NCBI GenBank assembly: GCA_023379005.1
Contig: JAMCTG010000004.1
Coordinates: 1 to 64,000 of the forward strand
DNA from: Candidatus Babelota bacterium
GTDB taxonomy: Bacteria > Babelota > Babeliae > Babelales > Babelaceae
Length of the DNA stretch: 64,000 nucleotides
Reading direction: 5' to 3'
Every line of letters starts with the position of its first letter. Position 1 is the first letter of the stretch. The notes beneath the pieces were generated by a model. The model saw only the letters and a program-made list of their open reading frames with translations, had not been told where the DNA came from and made no database searches. This document shows positions 1 through 8,816 of the stretch, one piece after another. Both the position numbers and the translations under genes were made by a program.

Positions 1-1279
1 TTTGCCAATTTAAAATATCTTTTTCTGAAATATCTTTTAATTCAGGGATCCATTTTTTAATATATTCAGCTTTTGGATCAAATCTTTTTTGTTGTAACCA
101 GGGATTGAAAATTCTAAAATATGGTTGTGCATCACAACCGGTTGACGCGTTCCACTGCCAATTTCCATTATTTAATGCAACATCATAATCTACAAGTTTT
201 TGTGCAAAATATTTTTCTCCCCAACGCCAATCAATGTGCAAATCTTTTACCAAAAATGAAGCAACAACCATGCGAACTCTATTGTGCATAAACCCTATTT
301 TATTTAGTTGTCTCATACCAGCATCTACTAGAGGAAAACCTGTCTGACCATTGCACCATTTTTCAAAATTTTTTTTGTTATTGTTCCATTTTAGATTTTT
401 AAATTTTTTGTGATATGGATGACCTAAAACGTCTGGAAAATTAAACAAAACATGTATGAAAAAATCTCGCCAATACAGCTGACGCAAAAGAGAGTGATGA
501 TATCCTAATTTTTTGCCAATTGAATGGTAAATAGTTCTGATTGAGCATGTTCCGAATTTGTTATGAGCAGAAAGTTTTGTTGTATCTATTGATGGAAAAT
601 TTCGAGTTTTTTCATAATCTTTAAATTGTTTTATATTCTTTAAAATTTTTAAACAGTGTTGAGTTCCACCATGCTGTGCAATATATTCATTTTCTTTTTT
701 TAAAATTTTAGAAGATATTTTTTCATTATGCCCTAAAATTTTTTCAGAATAATAATTTTTAAAATTATTTTTTTCTGGTAAGTTAATTTTCTTCTTTACT
801 GCAGCTTTATAAAATGGTGTAAAAATAGAATAGGGTGTTCCAGATCCACTTTTTATATCTTCAGGTTGGTTTAATAAAAGATCATTATAAGATTGAAAAT
901 AAATATTATGATCTTTGCAAATTTTTTCTATTTTTTTATCTCTTTTGATACTAAATGGCGAATAATCACGATTTAGAAAAATTGCATCAATTTTTTCTTG
1001 TTTGATTAATTTATTTACGACATTTTCAGCTATCCCATAAAACAAATATAATTTGGCATGGTTAGCATTGAGTTGTTTTTTTAAATCTTGAAGCGATTCG
1101 ATCATAAATTGAATTGAATTTGAACTGGCAAAAGAATTTTCTTTCCCGACCTGTCGTGGATCAAAAATAAAACATGGGACAACTACACTACTTTCTTTTA
1201 AAGCAGCGATCAGTCCAGTATTATCCTCAATACGTAAATCTCTTCTAAAAATAAAAAGAGATTTATTGAATTTCTTCAT
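1..1279 (-). CDS. phrB: Deoxyribodipyrimidine photolyase (3' end outside window)
   Basis: Light-driven repair of cyclobutane pyrimidine dimers using FAD. About 426 residues are visible on the minus strand from the ATG at 1279; the last few dozen residues lie beyond base 1. The N-terminal alpha/beta antenna domain begins FIFRRDLRIEDNTGLIAAL, and the FAD/DNA-binding half shows QLYWRDFF, TGFPLVDAGMRQL, MHNRVRM and NNGNWQWNASTGCDAQPYFR, all hallmarks of class I photolyases and cryptochromes. The NGNWQW segment contains tryptophans of the electron-transfer chain. It starts 5 bases downstream of the stop of the next gene, so the two are probably cotranscribed. A photolyase is mildly surprising in an otherwise reduced, host-associated gene set. 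Confidence 0.95.
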   Translation of the reverse strand, partial: MKKFNKSLFIFRRDLRIEDNTGLIAALKESSVVVPCFIFDPRQVGKENSFASSNSIQFMIESLQDLKKQLNANHAKLYLFYGIAENVVNKLIKQEKIDAIFLNRDYSPFSIKRDKKIEKICKDHNIYFQSYNDLLLNQPEDIKSGSGTPYSIFTPFYKAAVKKKINLPEKNNFKNYYSEKILGHNEKISSKILKKENEYIAQHGGTQHCLKILKNIKQFKDYEKTRNFPSIDTTKLSAHNKFGTCSIRTIYHSIGKKLGYHHSLLRQLYWRDFFIHVLFNFPDVLGHPYHKKFKNLKWNNNKKNFEKWCNGQTGFPLVDAGMRQLNKIGFMHNRVRMVVASFLVKDLHIDWRWGEKYFAQKLVDYDVALNNGNWQWNASTGCDAQPYFRIFNPWLQQKRFDPKAEYIKKWIPELKDISEKDILNWQ

Positions 1280-1284
1280 TATGA

Positions 1285-1827
1285 TTATTCTTTTTCTTCT
1301 TCTTCCTCAAGTGATTTTTTTCTTAAATCATCACGTTCGAGGTATTCAAAATAAGGATCTTGCGCATCAACAGTTGTTATAGATTTGTCATAAAATTCTT
1401 CAATTGCATCTTTAATATCACTTGATATTCCAACATTGAATCTTACATCATTATTTACGAATCTGCCGATTGTTACAAGAAGGCTTTCATCGCTAGGGTC
1501 TGGTGTTGCTACAACTAAAATATCTTGATCAATTATTATAGGGATAATTCTGTTACGTAAAAGAACATCTTTTGGAAATTCTCTCAAAAGTTCATGTTCA
1601 AATAAATAACCGCTTACATCAAATGCAGGAACTTTGTAATAAACGCTTAATGCTTTTAATAGATCAGATTTTGTGACAAATGCATTTTGCAAAAGATATT
1701 CTTCAAGAGGGACATTTTCCATGTCTTTTAAAGCTTTTTTTATATCTTCAGCTTTTTTTTGATCTATGGAATTTTGACTAACTAAAATATCTGTAAGCTG
1801 TTTTATAAATGAGATTCTTTTTTCCAT
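1285..1827 (-). CDS. Stand-alone MshEN / GspE N-terminal domain protein
   Basis: 180 residues matching the N-terminal domain of type II secretion / type IV pilus ATPases (GspE, PilB). Visible features are a helical start, the segment LEEYLLQNAFVTKSDLLKALSVYY, and the second half LLRNRIIPIIIDQDILVVATPDPSD typical of this fold. No ATPase domain follows; the protein ends in an acidic KKSLEEEEEKE tail. In complete systems this domain docks the ATPase to the inner-membrane platform, and related MshEN domains bind cyclic di-GMP. Here it could be a regulator or a detached docking module. It lies between the photolyase and a secreted J-domain-like protein, and divergent pseudopilin-like genes start about 2.3 kb away. 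Family assignment is fairly firm; function is unknown. Confidence 0.75.
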   Translation of the reverse strand: MEKRISFIKQLTDILVSQNSIDQKKAEDIKKALKDMENVPLEEYLLQNAFVTKSDLLKALSVYYKVPAFDVSGYLFEHELLREFPKDVLLRNRIIPIIIDQDILVVATPDPSDESLLVTIGRFVNNDVRFNVGISSDIKDAIEEFYDKSITTVDAQDPYFEYLERDDLRKKSLEEEEEKE

Positions 1828-1845
1828 TACTTCCTCTTTTTTTAT

Positions 1846-4038
1846 TTATGGAGTTACAGCTTCCGGCTCCTGCAGTTCTGGTAATGTTAATCCAAGTTTC
1901 TGAGTTATTTCTGCTATATCATTTTTCAGTTGTCTAATACTAGCATCTTCTATTGCTCTTACAGTTTGAAGATTTGGCAGACTTAAAATCTGATCTTGCC
2001 ATGCTGCAGCTACAAAATCTTTTTGATCTGGTTCTGCTTTATTAATAAAATCTTTAATCTCTCTAGTTAATTTTTTTATCTGATCCTGATTATTTTGAAT
2101 AAAAGTAACATCCGTAACATTTTTCAAAATATCACTTAGATCTGTTACATCTTTTGCTGCATCATTTTCATCTTTTAAGAATTTGACAATCTTTTGTAGA
2201 TTATCATAAAGTTTAGTAAATTCATTTATAAATATTCCTACAGGGTGATTTTTAGCCCATGGAATTTCCGGAGTCACTGTTAACCTTGCTTGAAATTTTG
2301 GTAACTGATCGCCAATTTTTTTAATTATATTTGCTTTACCTTTTCGATCAATAATTTTTGAAAATTCTTTTTTATATTTTTCTAAATCTTTTTTGTTTTT
2401 AACTTTTTCAAGGCCTTTTAAAATTTTGTCTGTTTTTTCAATAGATATGTTAAGTTTTGAATCTTTAATTTGTTTTGCTTTTTCTGCATAATCTGCAATA
2501 TTGGGTACGTAAGCAGTTAAATTTACAACTTGGTTGTAATTGCTGGAAGGATTATCAATATCATTTTCTAAATCTTTAAGGTTACTATCTAAGTCCTTAA
2601 TTAAGTCTAGAATTTCGTCTTTCTTTTCTTTGTCTTCTTTTTTTCCTTTTTCTTTTTCACCGGCTTGTGGAATTTTACCTTTTTCCTTACCACCTTTTTC
2701 TTTGTCGCCTTCTTCTTTTTTAGGTTGCTCTGGAGCTTTTTGTGTTGTTTGTAATTCTTTCGGTTTTTCGGCTTGTTTTCTTTCTGGAAATGTTGGTCCA
2801 AATTCTGTCGGTTTGCCAAAATCATATTCACCTAATGGAAATCTTCTTCCTAGTTCTCTTTCATAATCTTTTTCTCGAGGTGTGTAACTAGGTCTATATG
2901 TGGGAGTTGTTGATGGTGATGGGATAACACGTCTTTTTGCTAATTCTTCTTGAGATTTTTTTGCTTGCGCTTCGGCTTGTTCTAATTCTTTTTTCTTTTC
3001 TAAAGCCTGTGGCTCATACTTTTCGAATAGTTTTTGAATCTGATTTAATATCGCATCTTCATAAAATGCCGTGCTAAATGAAACTAATATTTTATTAAAT
3101 GCCGCCTTTGAAATTTCCTTAACTTGTTTGTAAGGAGATTGTTTGGTTTTAAGTTCATTATCTATTTGTGCTCTTATTTTTGGATTTTTTAAACTTTCAT
3201 AAGCGGTTTCAATCAGACTAAAAGATAATTTTGCCTCTTTTAATTGTCTTGAAATATCTTTTTCAGAAAGTCCCTCATTTTTTAATTTTTCTTCTAAAAT
3301 TTTTGGATCTCTTTTTTGTTGTAATTTTTTAAATGCATTTTCAATTTCGTTTTGCGTAGCATCTTGGGGGACACCCAAAATTTCGTAAGGATCTTCAGAT
3401 TCTTCTTCAGAAATTACTTCTTTGACCATGAAAGAACTTATATTTTCTTCTAAAGATTCTTTGAATTTCTTTAAGTCGCTATACAATTTAGAAAAATCTT
3501 TACTTGCAAGATGTTCTAACATTTCAGGTTTATCCATTGCATGAAGAAAATATGTAAGATCATTTAAATCTTTTTCCCAAATTTTTAGACGTCTGCTAAC
3601 GCTTTCATCTTTTATGGATTCTTGTCTAATTTCTCGTAAATATTTAATAATAGCTCTTATAATTTTTTGAGCTTCAATTTTATTTTTTTCTTCAAATAAT
3701 GGTTTTGGTATTTTAGGTGTAGAAATTTCGGGTTTTACAACTTCTTCTGGTGTTACTTCTGGAATTGTTTCTTCTTTCTTTGCTTCAGCTTCCATTTCTT
3801 TAATAATAGATTCACCTAACTTTTCCAAGTCTTCTAATTCTTGTGGGCTCAGTTGATTCATGAATTTAACAAACTCATTAATTTCATCATCGCTCAGTGG
3901 CCCAAAAGGATTATTTTTTAAAGCTTCTAATTCTTCTGGAGAAAGTTGAAACGTTGGCGCTGGTTGATCTGCGCAACTAATATTGCAAAATGCAAGACAT
4001 GTAAATAAAAATAATTTTATTAAATTTTTAAATATCAT
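1846..4038 (-). CDS. Large secreted protein with degenerate J-domain and charged low-complexity linker
   Basis: 730 residues. An N-terminal hydrophobic signal ends in CNISC-ADQ, possibly a lipoprotein signal although the lipobox is imperfect. Around residues 215-290 there is a DnaJ-like segment starting DPYEILGVPQDATQNEIENAF and ending TAYESLKNPKIRAQID. The catalytic HPD tripeptide needed to stimulate Hsp70 is absent: the equivalent position reads QQKRDPK. A Pro/Lys/Glu-rich linker (about 350-480, many KEKGK and KKE runs) separates it from an alpha-helical C-terminal half that I do not recognise. Export plus loss of HPD argues against a normal cytosolic DnaK partner. The gene is minus strand and precedes the MshEN gene, with an 18-base gap. 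Confidence 0.8.
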   Translation of the reverse strand: MIFKNLIKLFLFTCLAFCNISCADQPAPTFQLSPEELEALKNNPFGPLSDDEINEFVKFMNQLSPQELEDLEKLGESIIKEMEAEAKKEETIPEVTPEEVVKPEISTPKIPKPLFEEKNKIEAQKIIRAIIKYLREIRQESIKDESVSRRLKIWEKDLNDLTYFLHAMDKPEMLEHLASKDFSKLYSDLKKFKESLEENISSFMVKEVISEEESEDPYEILGVPQDATQNEIENAFKKLQQKRDPKILEEKLKNEGLSEKDISRQLKEAKLSFSLIETAYESLKNPKIRAQIDNELKTKQSPYKQVKEISKAAFNKILVSFSTAFYEDAILNQIQKLFEKYEPQALEKKKELEQAEAQAKKSQEELAKRRVIPSPSTTPTYRPSYTPREKDYERELGRRFPLGEYDFGKPTEFGPTFPERKQAEKPKELQTTQKAPEQPKKEEGDKEKGGKEKGKIPQAGEKEKGKKEDKEKKDEILDLIKDLDSNLKDLENDIDNPSSNYNQVVNLTAYVPNIADYAEKAKQIKDSKLNISIEKTDKILKGLEKVKNKKDLEKYKKEFSKIIDRKGKANIIKKIGDQLPKFQARLTVTPEIPWAKNHPVGIFINEFTKLYDNLQKIVKFLKDENDAAKDVTDLSDILKNVTDVTFIQNNQDQIKKLTREIKDFINKAEPDQKDFVAAAWQDQILSLPNLQTVRAIEDASIRQLKNDIAEITQKLGLTLPELQEPEAVTP

Positions 4039-4122
4039 AAATCTCTTTCATTTTTATTTAAAAAATAGTTACTTTTTAGACAACCAGTTTATAATCAAAG
4101 TAAAAAAATTAACTATTTGTAT

Positions 4123-4500
4123 ATGTTTAACGTTAATTTTAAAGAGTTAAGCCAAAAAAGTCAATCAAATGGGTATTTACTTTTAGAATCACTTATAACT
4201 CTATTTATTATTTCTTGCATGAGTTTATACATTTCAATTTGGTGCATCGATATATTTATGTACCAACGCGAAATTATTTTAAGAGACAGGGCAATAAATA
4301 TGGCAGCATCTGTTGTTGATTATATAAAAGTGCATAAAAATTTGGATAATTTTAATAATTTGCCTGATTATAAACTTTTTAAAGTAAAATATGATTTAAA
4401 AAAAATTTCTCCAAATTTTAATTTTGTGCATGTACATGTAAGTTGGGATTCAAAGCGAAAAACTGCTTCAAGCGTAACCCTTACAGGTGGGTTTGCATGA
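4123..4500 (+). CDS. Prepilin-like protein (minor pseudopilin)
   Basis: 125 residues from the ATG at 4123; a TTG lies two codons earlier. Residues about 15-40 read SQSNGYLLLESLITLFIISC, a type III (prepilin) signal: short basic leader, Gly at -1, Glu at +5, then a hydrophobic helix. Such proteins are cut by prepilin peptidase and built into type IV pili, type II secretion pseudopili or competence pili. The C-terminal part is not diagnostic. It opens a three-gene cluster; its stop overlaps the next start as ATGA (4497-4500), indicating translational coupling. No pilus ATPase, platform protein or prepilin peptidase is visible in this window. Confidence 0.75.
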   Translation: MFNVNFKELSQKSQSNGYLLLESLITLFIISCMSLYISIWCIDIFMYQREIILRDRAINMAASVVDYIKVHKNLDNFNNLPDYKLFKVKYDLKKISPNFNFVHVHVSWDSKRKTASSVTLTGGFA

Positions 4501-4940
4501 AAAATGTTAAAGGTTTTAGCATTATAGAAATTTTAATTTATTTATTAATTTCGAGTTTAATTTCAATTTTTATAGGATATTTAATTTTAGATTTATATAA
4601 AAATACAAAAATAATTTATAAAAATTTTGATGAATATATTCAAATGTCAGTTGCATTTAACAAAATCACGAATGATCTTAAATCATTAGATATGAATAAT
4701 ATTAAAAAAATTGATGCAAATCATTTTAGATTTAAAGAACATATAAAAGATGTTGCATTTGAAATTGATGATAAAAAAAGATTAGTAAAATCTTGTGAGA
4801 GATCAGTAATTTTATCTAATAATGTAAAGAATATAAAATTTGTTCCAGATTTTTATCAAAACAAATTGGTTGGAGTCTTTTGTTTTATTGAAAAGAATAA
4901 TTTTCAAATTAGTAGGTATATTTCATTTAAAAAATCATGA
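4497..4940 (+). CDS. Prepilin-like protein (second minor pseudopilin)
   Basis: 147 residues from the ATG that overlaps the previous stop. The N-terminus MKNVKGFSIIEILIYLLIS is a textbook prepilin peptidase site (GF-SIIE with Glu at +5) followed by a transmembrane helix, and resembles minor pilins such as PulJ/ComGF. The remainder is Lys/Asn-rich with FEIDDKKRLVKSC and ISRYISF at the end. It overlaps the following gene by an ATGA as well, so all three genes are translationally coupled. An upstream in-frame start at 4443 is possible, but the ATGA arrangement and the exact spacing of the prepilin motif favour 4497. Confidence 0.78.
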   Translation: MKNVKGFSIIEILIYLLISSLISIFIGYLILDLYKNTKIIYKNFDEYIQMSVAFNKITNDLKSLDMNNIKKIDANHFRFKEHIKDVAFEIDDKKRLVKSCERSVILSNNVKNIKFVPDFYQNKLVGVFCFIEKNNFQISRYISFKKS

Positions 4941-5290
4941 ATATTTGGACAATAGTTTGTTTTAGTTTTGTAATTACAAGTTTTTCTGCATTAATTTGGA
5001 CTCATGTTAATTATATGTTTGATTGCGTTATTCAAAAAGAGCAAGTTCAAAAAGAAACATATCTTTTAGATGCTTTAGCAGAATTTGCCTTGGATCATTA
5101 TAATTTAAATAAAAAAGATATGGTACATAATCAGCCTATACAGCTTAAATCTTGGCCACTGAACCAAGCAGATTGTCAATATCAAGCCTGCATTGAATAT
5201 GACATTCAGCCTGAAAAAGTCATTGTAAAAGCCGAGCTTATCAGGATAGGGTGTGGTTCTAAGGTGGCTTTTAGGACCCTTAAAATTTAA
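4937..5290 (+). CDS. Small membrane-anchored protein of the pseudopilin cluster
   Basis: 117 residues with one N-terminal hydrophobic helix (about residues 4-24, IWTIVCFSFVITSFSALIW) and a soluble C-terminal part containing four cysteines (DCQYQAC, DCV, GCGS). It lacks a clear Gly/Glu prepilin site. Its position as third gene of an ATGA-coupled cluster, and the single helix plus compact domain, resemble ComGG- or GspK-like accessory subunits. That is inference from position, not from sequence similarity I can see. The four Cys suggest disulfides outside the cytoplasm. Confidence 0.65.
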   Translation: MNIWTIVCFSFVITSFSALIWTHVNYMFDCVIQKEQVQKETYLLDALAEFALDHYNLNKKDMVHNQPIQLKSWPLNQADCQYQACIEYDIQPEKVIVKAELIRIGCGSKVAFRTLKI

Positions 5291-5382
5291 TTTTTCACTA
5301 TATTCAAAATAACAACTTTGGTTTATACTGATATTAATAAAATAATTACTAATGCCCTCAGAAAATTCTCACAAGTTTTTTC

Positions 5383-5393
5383 CGGGGTCCCCG
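5383..5393. promoter_or_regulatory. GC-rich palindrome in the rplI leader
   Basis: CGGGGTCCCCG lies about 30 bases before the rplI start, flanked by TTTC and GAAA that extend the inverted symmetry. Such a GC palindrome stands out in this AT-rich region. It could be a short hairpin or a repressor/ribosomal-protein site; nothing more can be said. Confidence 0.35.
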
Positions 5394-5421
5394 AAATTAC
5401 CCTATATATAGGAGCATCAGA

Positions 5422-5868
5422 ATGAAAGTATTTTTGTTAAAAGACGTTGAGAAAGTTGGATTTGCAGGAACAATCGTAAAAGTATCCGAAGGCTATGGAA
5501 GAAACTTTTTGATAGCTAGAAAATTGGCTTTAGAAGTAACTCCAGAAAATGAAGGTTCTTTTGAAAATAAAGTTAAAATGAAAGAGGTAAAAAAGGAAGT
5601 TATCGAAACAAAAACATCAATGCTTGCAGAAAAAATAAAATCCCTCGAAATAGCAATCAAGCGCAAGATGCACGATGGTGAAAAACTTTATGGTGCAATT
5701 AGTTCACAAGAAGTTGTAGAATTACTTTCAGAAAAAGGTATCAGTGTACAAAAAAATCAAGTAATTTTTGACAAGTCAATAAAAACTGTTGGAAAACACG
5801 ATATTATTATTAAATTATCTTCAAAATTACAACCAAAGTTTACTTTAAAAGTTTCGCCGCTAGCTTAA
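5422..5868 (+). CDS. rplI: 50S ribosomal protein L9
   Basis: 148 residues, the usual length for bL9. It opens with MKVFLLKDVEKVGFAGTIVKVSEGYGRNFLIARKLA, the conserved N-terminal RNA-binding domain, followed by the long connecting helix and a C-terminal domain starting LYGAISSQEVVELL. bL9 binds 23S rRNA near the L1 stalk and helps keep the reading frame. A GGAG ribosome binding site is present at 5410-5413. It is followed after 18 bases by dnaB, a common bacterial order. Confidence 0.97.
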   Translation: MKVFLLKDVEKVGFAGTIVKVSEGYGRNFLIARKLALEVTPENEGSFENKVKMKEVKKEVIETKTSMLAEKIKSLEIAIKRKMHDGEKLYGAISSQEVVELLSEKGISVQKNQVIFDKSIKTVGKHDIIIKLSSKLQPKFTLKVSPLA

Positions 5869-5886
5869 AAACAACTGGGATAAAAA

Positions 5887-7260
5887 ATGCAAAAAGGGTT
5901 GAGGGACAAGATTGTTGCCGAAAAGCAGCTTGCTCTGAATGAAAAAATTATTGGGAAAAAACTTCCTTTTAATTTAGATGCGGAAAAAGCTATCTTAGGT
6001 TCCTTGTTAATACATGATGATCAAACTGCTTCTATTGCTGAGATCTTAACCCCTGATGATTTTTATTATAAATCTCATAAAACTATTTTTCAGGCAATTT
6101 TAAATATTGTTTCTCGTCAACAAAGGGTCGATCTTGTAACATTGCAAGATGAGCTTGAAAAATCTAATCATCTAGAAGAAATTGGCGGTCTTATTTATTT
6201 GCTTTCGCTGCAAGAAGATATTCCTTCGGTAGGCCTTGTTGAACAACATGCAAAAATTGTAAAAGAAAAAGCAATTTTGCGAGAATTAATTAATTCAGCA
6301 GCAGGTATTATTGCCAACTGTTATGGCCAGAATGAAAAAGAAATTGAAGCTGTTCTTGATGAAGCAGAAAAAGTTATTTTTTCTATTGCTAACAAAAGAG
6401 CGAAGCACAATTTTGTCCAATTAAATATTTGGCTAAAAAAAACATTTCAACATCTTTCTGACATTAAAAGCCAAACTAAAGGTATTACTGGAATATCAGC
6501 AGGTTTTAAAAAATTAGATGAAATGACCTGTGGTTTTCAAAATGGAGATTTTATTGTTCTTGCAGCTCGACCTTCAATGGGCAAAACGGCCTTAGCTTTA
6601 AGTATTGCAAGACATGTTGCTGCTCAAAATGTTACAGTTGGTTTTTTATCTTTGGAAATGGCTGCAGAACAATTAACATTAAGACTTTTATCTTGTGATT
6701 CAGGAATTTCTCATCATAACATTCGTAATGCTACAATAAATTCAGATGAATGGATTGAACTTACTCATGTGGCTGGCAGACTTGCTCAAATGAATTTATT
6801 CATTGACGATACCGCAATGCAAAGTATTATGGATGTGCGAACAAAAGCTAGAAAATTGAAAGCAGAAAATAATCTTCAATTTTTAATAATCGATTATTTG
6901 CAACTGATGCATTCACAAAAAAAGCATGAAAATAGGCACCAAGAAGTTTCAGAAATTTCTCGTTCATTAAAGGCGCTAGCTAAAGAATTATCTATCCCTA
7001 TTATAGCGTTGTCTCAACTTTCACGTGCTGTTGATAGCCGGGTCGATAAAAGACCAATGCTTTCAGATTTGAGAGAATCTGGAGCGATAGAACAGGATGC
7101 TGATCTAATTTTATTTTTATACAGAGACATTGTATACAATCCTGACTCAGAAAATGCGAACCTAGCAGAAGTCATTATTGGAAAACAAAGAAATGGACCA
7201 ACTGGTACAGTTTTCTTAAACTTTGTAAGAGAACTTACTAAGTTTGAAGATGCAGATTAA
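5887..7260 (+). CDS. dnaB: Replicative DNA helicase DnaB
   Basis: 457 residues, normal for DnaB. The N-terminal helical domain reads LPFNLDAEKAILGSLLI. The RecA-like ATPase domain has Walker A AARPSMGKTALAL at about residues 225-237, Walker B/H-motif IIDYLQLM at about 334, and conserved KELSIPIIALSQLSR and DLRESGAIEQDADLI. It unwinds DNA at the replication fork as a homohexamer. Directly downstream of rplI and probably cotranscribed with it. No intein is present. Confidence 0.97.
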   Translation: MQKGLRDKIVAEKQLALNEKIIGKKLPFNLDAEKAILGSLLIHDDQTASIAEILTPDDFYYKSHKTIFQAILNIVSRQQRVDLVTLQDELEKSNHLEEIGGLIYLLSLQEDIPSVGLVEQHAKIVKEKAILRELINSAAGIIANCYGQNEKEIEAVLDEAEKVIFSIANKRAKHNFVQLNIWLKKTFQHLSDIKSQTKGITGISAGFKKLDEMTCGFQNGDFIVLAARPSMGKTALALSIARHVAAQNVTVGFLSLEMAAEQLTLRLLSCDSGISHHNIRNATINSDEWIELTHVAGRLAQMNLFIDDTAMQSIMDVRTKARKLKAENNLQFLIIDYLQLMHSQKKHENRHQEVSEISRSLKALAKELSIPIIALSQLSRAVDSRVDKRPMLSDLRESGAIEQDADLILFLYRDIVYNPDSENANLAEVIIGKQRNGPTGTVFLNFVRELTKFEDAD

Positions 7261-7307
7261 TATTTAAGTAAATTTTTTGTTAAGCTTGCATCAAAATTTT
7301 CTTTTTC

Positions 7308-7568
7308 TAAGGTATTTTGGACGCCCAAAATACCTTAACTAAAAGGCGGCAACTTTCCCTTGCATCCCTCAACGTTTTGCAACTCAAACCCACGAAACCT
7401 AAAGGTTTTGGGTTTTCAAACACTCAAAACTTATAATGAAAAAAGTCCGGTAGTTTTCTGAGCGCCTGAGCCGCGAGGCGAAGCGGCAGCGAATTAAACG
7501 GGAAAGCGATCCAACAGCATGTTGGTGCCCTTTTAGTTAAGTTATTTTGGGCAAGCAAAATAACTTAG
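7308..7568. repeat. GC-rich structured element bounded by two hairpins
   Basis: About 260 bases between dnaB and the methyltransferase gene. The left hairpin has a 13-bp perfect stem (7308-7320 with 7325-7337, loop ACGC); the right hairpin has a 12-bp stem (7538-7549 with 7556-7567). TTAACTAAAAGG (7335-7346) is exactly repeated inverted at 7529-7540, so the element also has terminal inverted repeats. Inside are CCAAC-AGCAT-GTTGG (7511-7525) and a GC-rich stretch around 7460-7490. The interior is much richer in GC than flanking DNA. No coding potential is seen. It could be a MITE-like palindromic repeat or a structured RNA; the sequence cannot decide. Confidence 0.55.
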
Positions 7569-7651
7569 AAAAAAGACATTTTACAAATTTACAATTTTAT
7601 ATAATTGATTTTTTACATACTCATAATCTATTTTTATTAAAAAAGGGGTAT

Positions 7652-8320
7652 ATGAATCACAAAAATTTATTTTTTATTATTTTAATATTAATTTTTGCTT
7701 TTATTTTTGCAAATTCAAATATTTCTACTTTTATCTTTATGTTCTTGAAAGAACCAAAAGAAGTTGGTGCATTAACACCACTTACTTCCTATACTGCAAA
7801 AAAATTGATTGAACCAATAAAAAACTTTCATGGCCCTAAAAATATTTTGGAAGTTGGAGCAGGAACTGGTGTGGTTACAGATGAATTACTTAAAGAATTA
7901 AAAGCGCAGGACAATCTTGATGTTATAGAAAAAAATGAAAAATTTTGTGCAATAATGAGTGATAAATTAAAAGACTCAGCTAAAAATATTAAATTTTACT
8001 GCATGCCAATCGAAGATTTTTCATCAGATAAAAAATATGATTTTATTATCTCAACATTGCCATTTAATTCTTTTCCTAAAGAACTTATATTAAAAGTTTT
8101 TGAAAAATATAAGTCTTTACTAAAAAAAGATGGATATGTGCATTATATTGAATATGCATTACTTGCAAAATTAAAAAGATTTTTTTTAAGTAAGCAACAA
8201 AAATTAGAATATGATGAAGCTCAAGCTACAATAAAAGCAATAAGAGAAAAATATTTAATAAAAAAAATATTAATTCTTTGGAATTTTCCGCCAACATACG
8301 TATACTATCTTAAAATTTAA
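7652..8320 (+). CDS. Class I SAM-dependent methyltransferase, membrane-anchored (phospholipid/rRNA dimethylase-like)
   Basis: 222 residues starting at the ATG after AAGGGG (an earlier in-frame start would lie inside the hairpin element). Residues about 5-32 form a hydrophobic N-terminal segment. The Rossmann core shows motif I ILEVGAGTGVVTDELL, an acidic motif II (LDVIEKNEKF) and motif IV DFIISTLPFNSFP. The order and the NLPF-like motif resemble PmtA phosphatidylethanolamine N-methyltransferases and KsgA-type enzymes. With a membrane anchor, phospholipid modification is the more likely role, by inference. It is followed after 10 bases by ruvC. Confidence 0.75.
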   Translation: MNHKNLFFIILILIFAFIFANSNISTFIFMFLKEPKEVGALTPLTSYTAKKLIEPIKNFHGPKNILEVGAGTGVVTDELLKELKAQDNLDVIEKNEKFCAIMSDKLKDSAKNIKFYCMPIEDFSSDKKYDFIISTLPFNSFPKELILKVFEKYKSLLKKDGYVHYIEYALLAKLKRFFLSKQQKLEYDEAQATIKAIREKYLIKKILILWNFPPTYVYYLKI

Positions 8321-8330
8321 TTTATAATTT

Positions 8331-8816
8331 ATGAAAATTTTAGGGATAGATCCAGGCTTTACCGTTACAGGTTTTGCCATAATGAAAAAAGAAAATGGAA
8401 AAATTTTTCTTTTAGACTATGGCGCACTCAAAATGAGTCAAACAAAAACTTTAGCAGAAAAAATTGAAATATTTTTTGATTATTTTTGTGAAAAAATAAA
8501 GACTTTTGAAATTACAGATATTGCTTTAGAAACCCCATTTTTGGGAAAAAATGCACAAAATTTTTTAAAGCTTGGATATTTAAGAGGAATTTTATATTTA
8601 TTGGCTCAAAAAAATAATTTGAAGATTCATGAATATGCTCCAAGAGAAGTAAAAATGTCTGTCACTGGTTATGGAGCTGCCGACAAAGAACAGGTTGCAA
8701 GAGTTGTTACACGACTTTTTTTAAATATTAAAACAGACAAATTAGATATTACAGACGCATTGGCAGTTACATTATGTGCACTATGGAAAACACAAAACAA
8801 TCAATTACTAAAATAA
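8331..8816 (+). CDS. ruvC: Holliday junction resolvase RuvC
   Basis: 161 residues, normal for RuvC. The RNase H-like fold shows the four acidic positions: Asp in KILGIDPGFTVTGFA, Glu in IALETPFLGKN, and the C-terminal Asp pair in DKLDITDALAVTLCAL. It cleaves Holliday junctions together with RuvAB during recombinational repair. Its 3' end overlaps the start of the following ANK gene by about 34 bases in another frame, so that gene probably depends on ruvC translation. Confidence 0.95.
   Translation: MKILGIDPGFTVTGFAIMKKENGKIFLLDYGALKMSQTKTLAEKIEIFFDYFCEKIKTFEITDIALETPFLGKNAQNFLKLGYLRGILYLLAQKNNLKIHEYAPREVKMSVTGYGAADKEQVARVVTRLFLNIKTDKLDITDALAVTLCALWKTQNNQLLK

Noticed and set aside
2540-2866. 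Ser/Phe-rich frame on the plus strand and a Lys-rich frame on the minus strand within the J-domain-like gene
   Set aside because: Both are alternative-frame shadows of the Lys/Glu-rich linker of the 730-residue protein.
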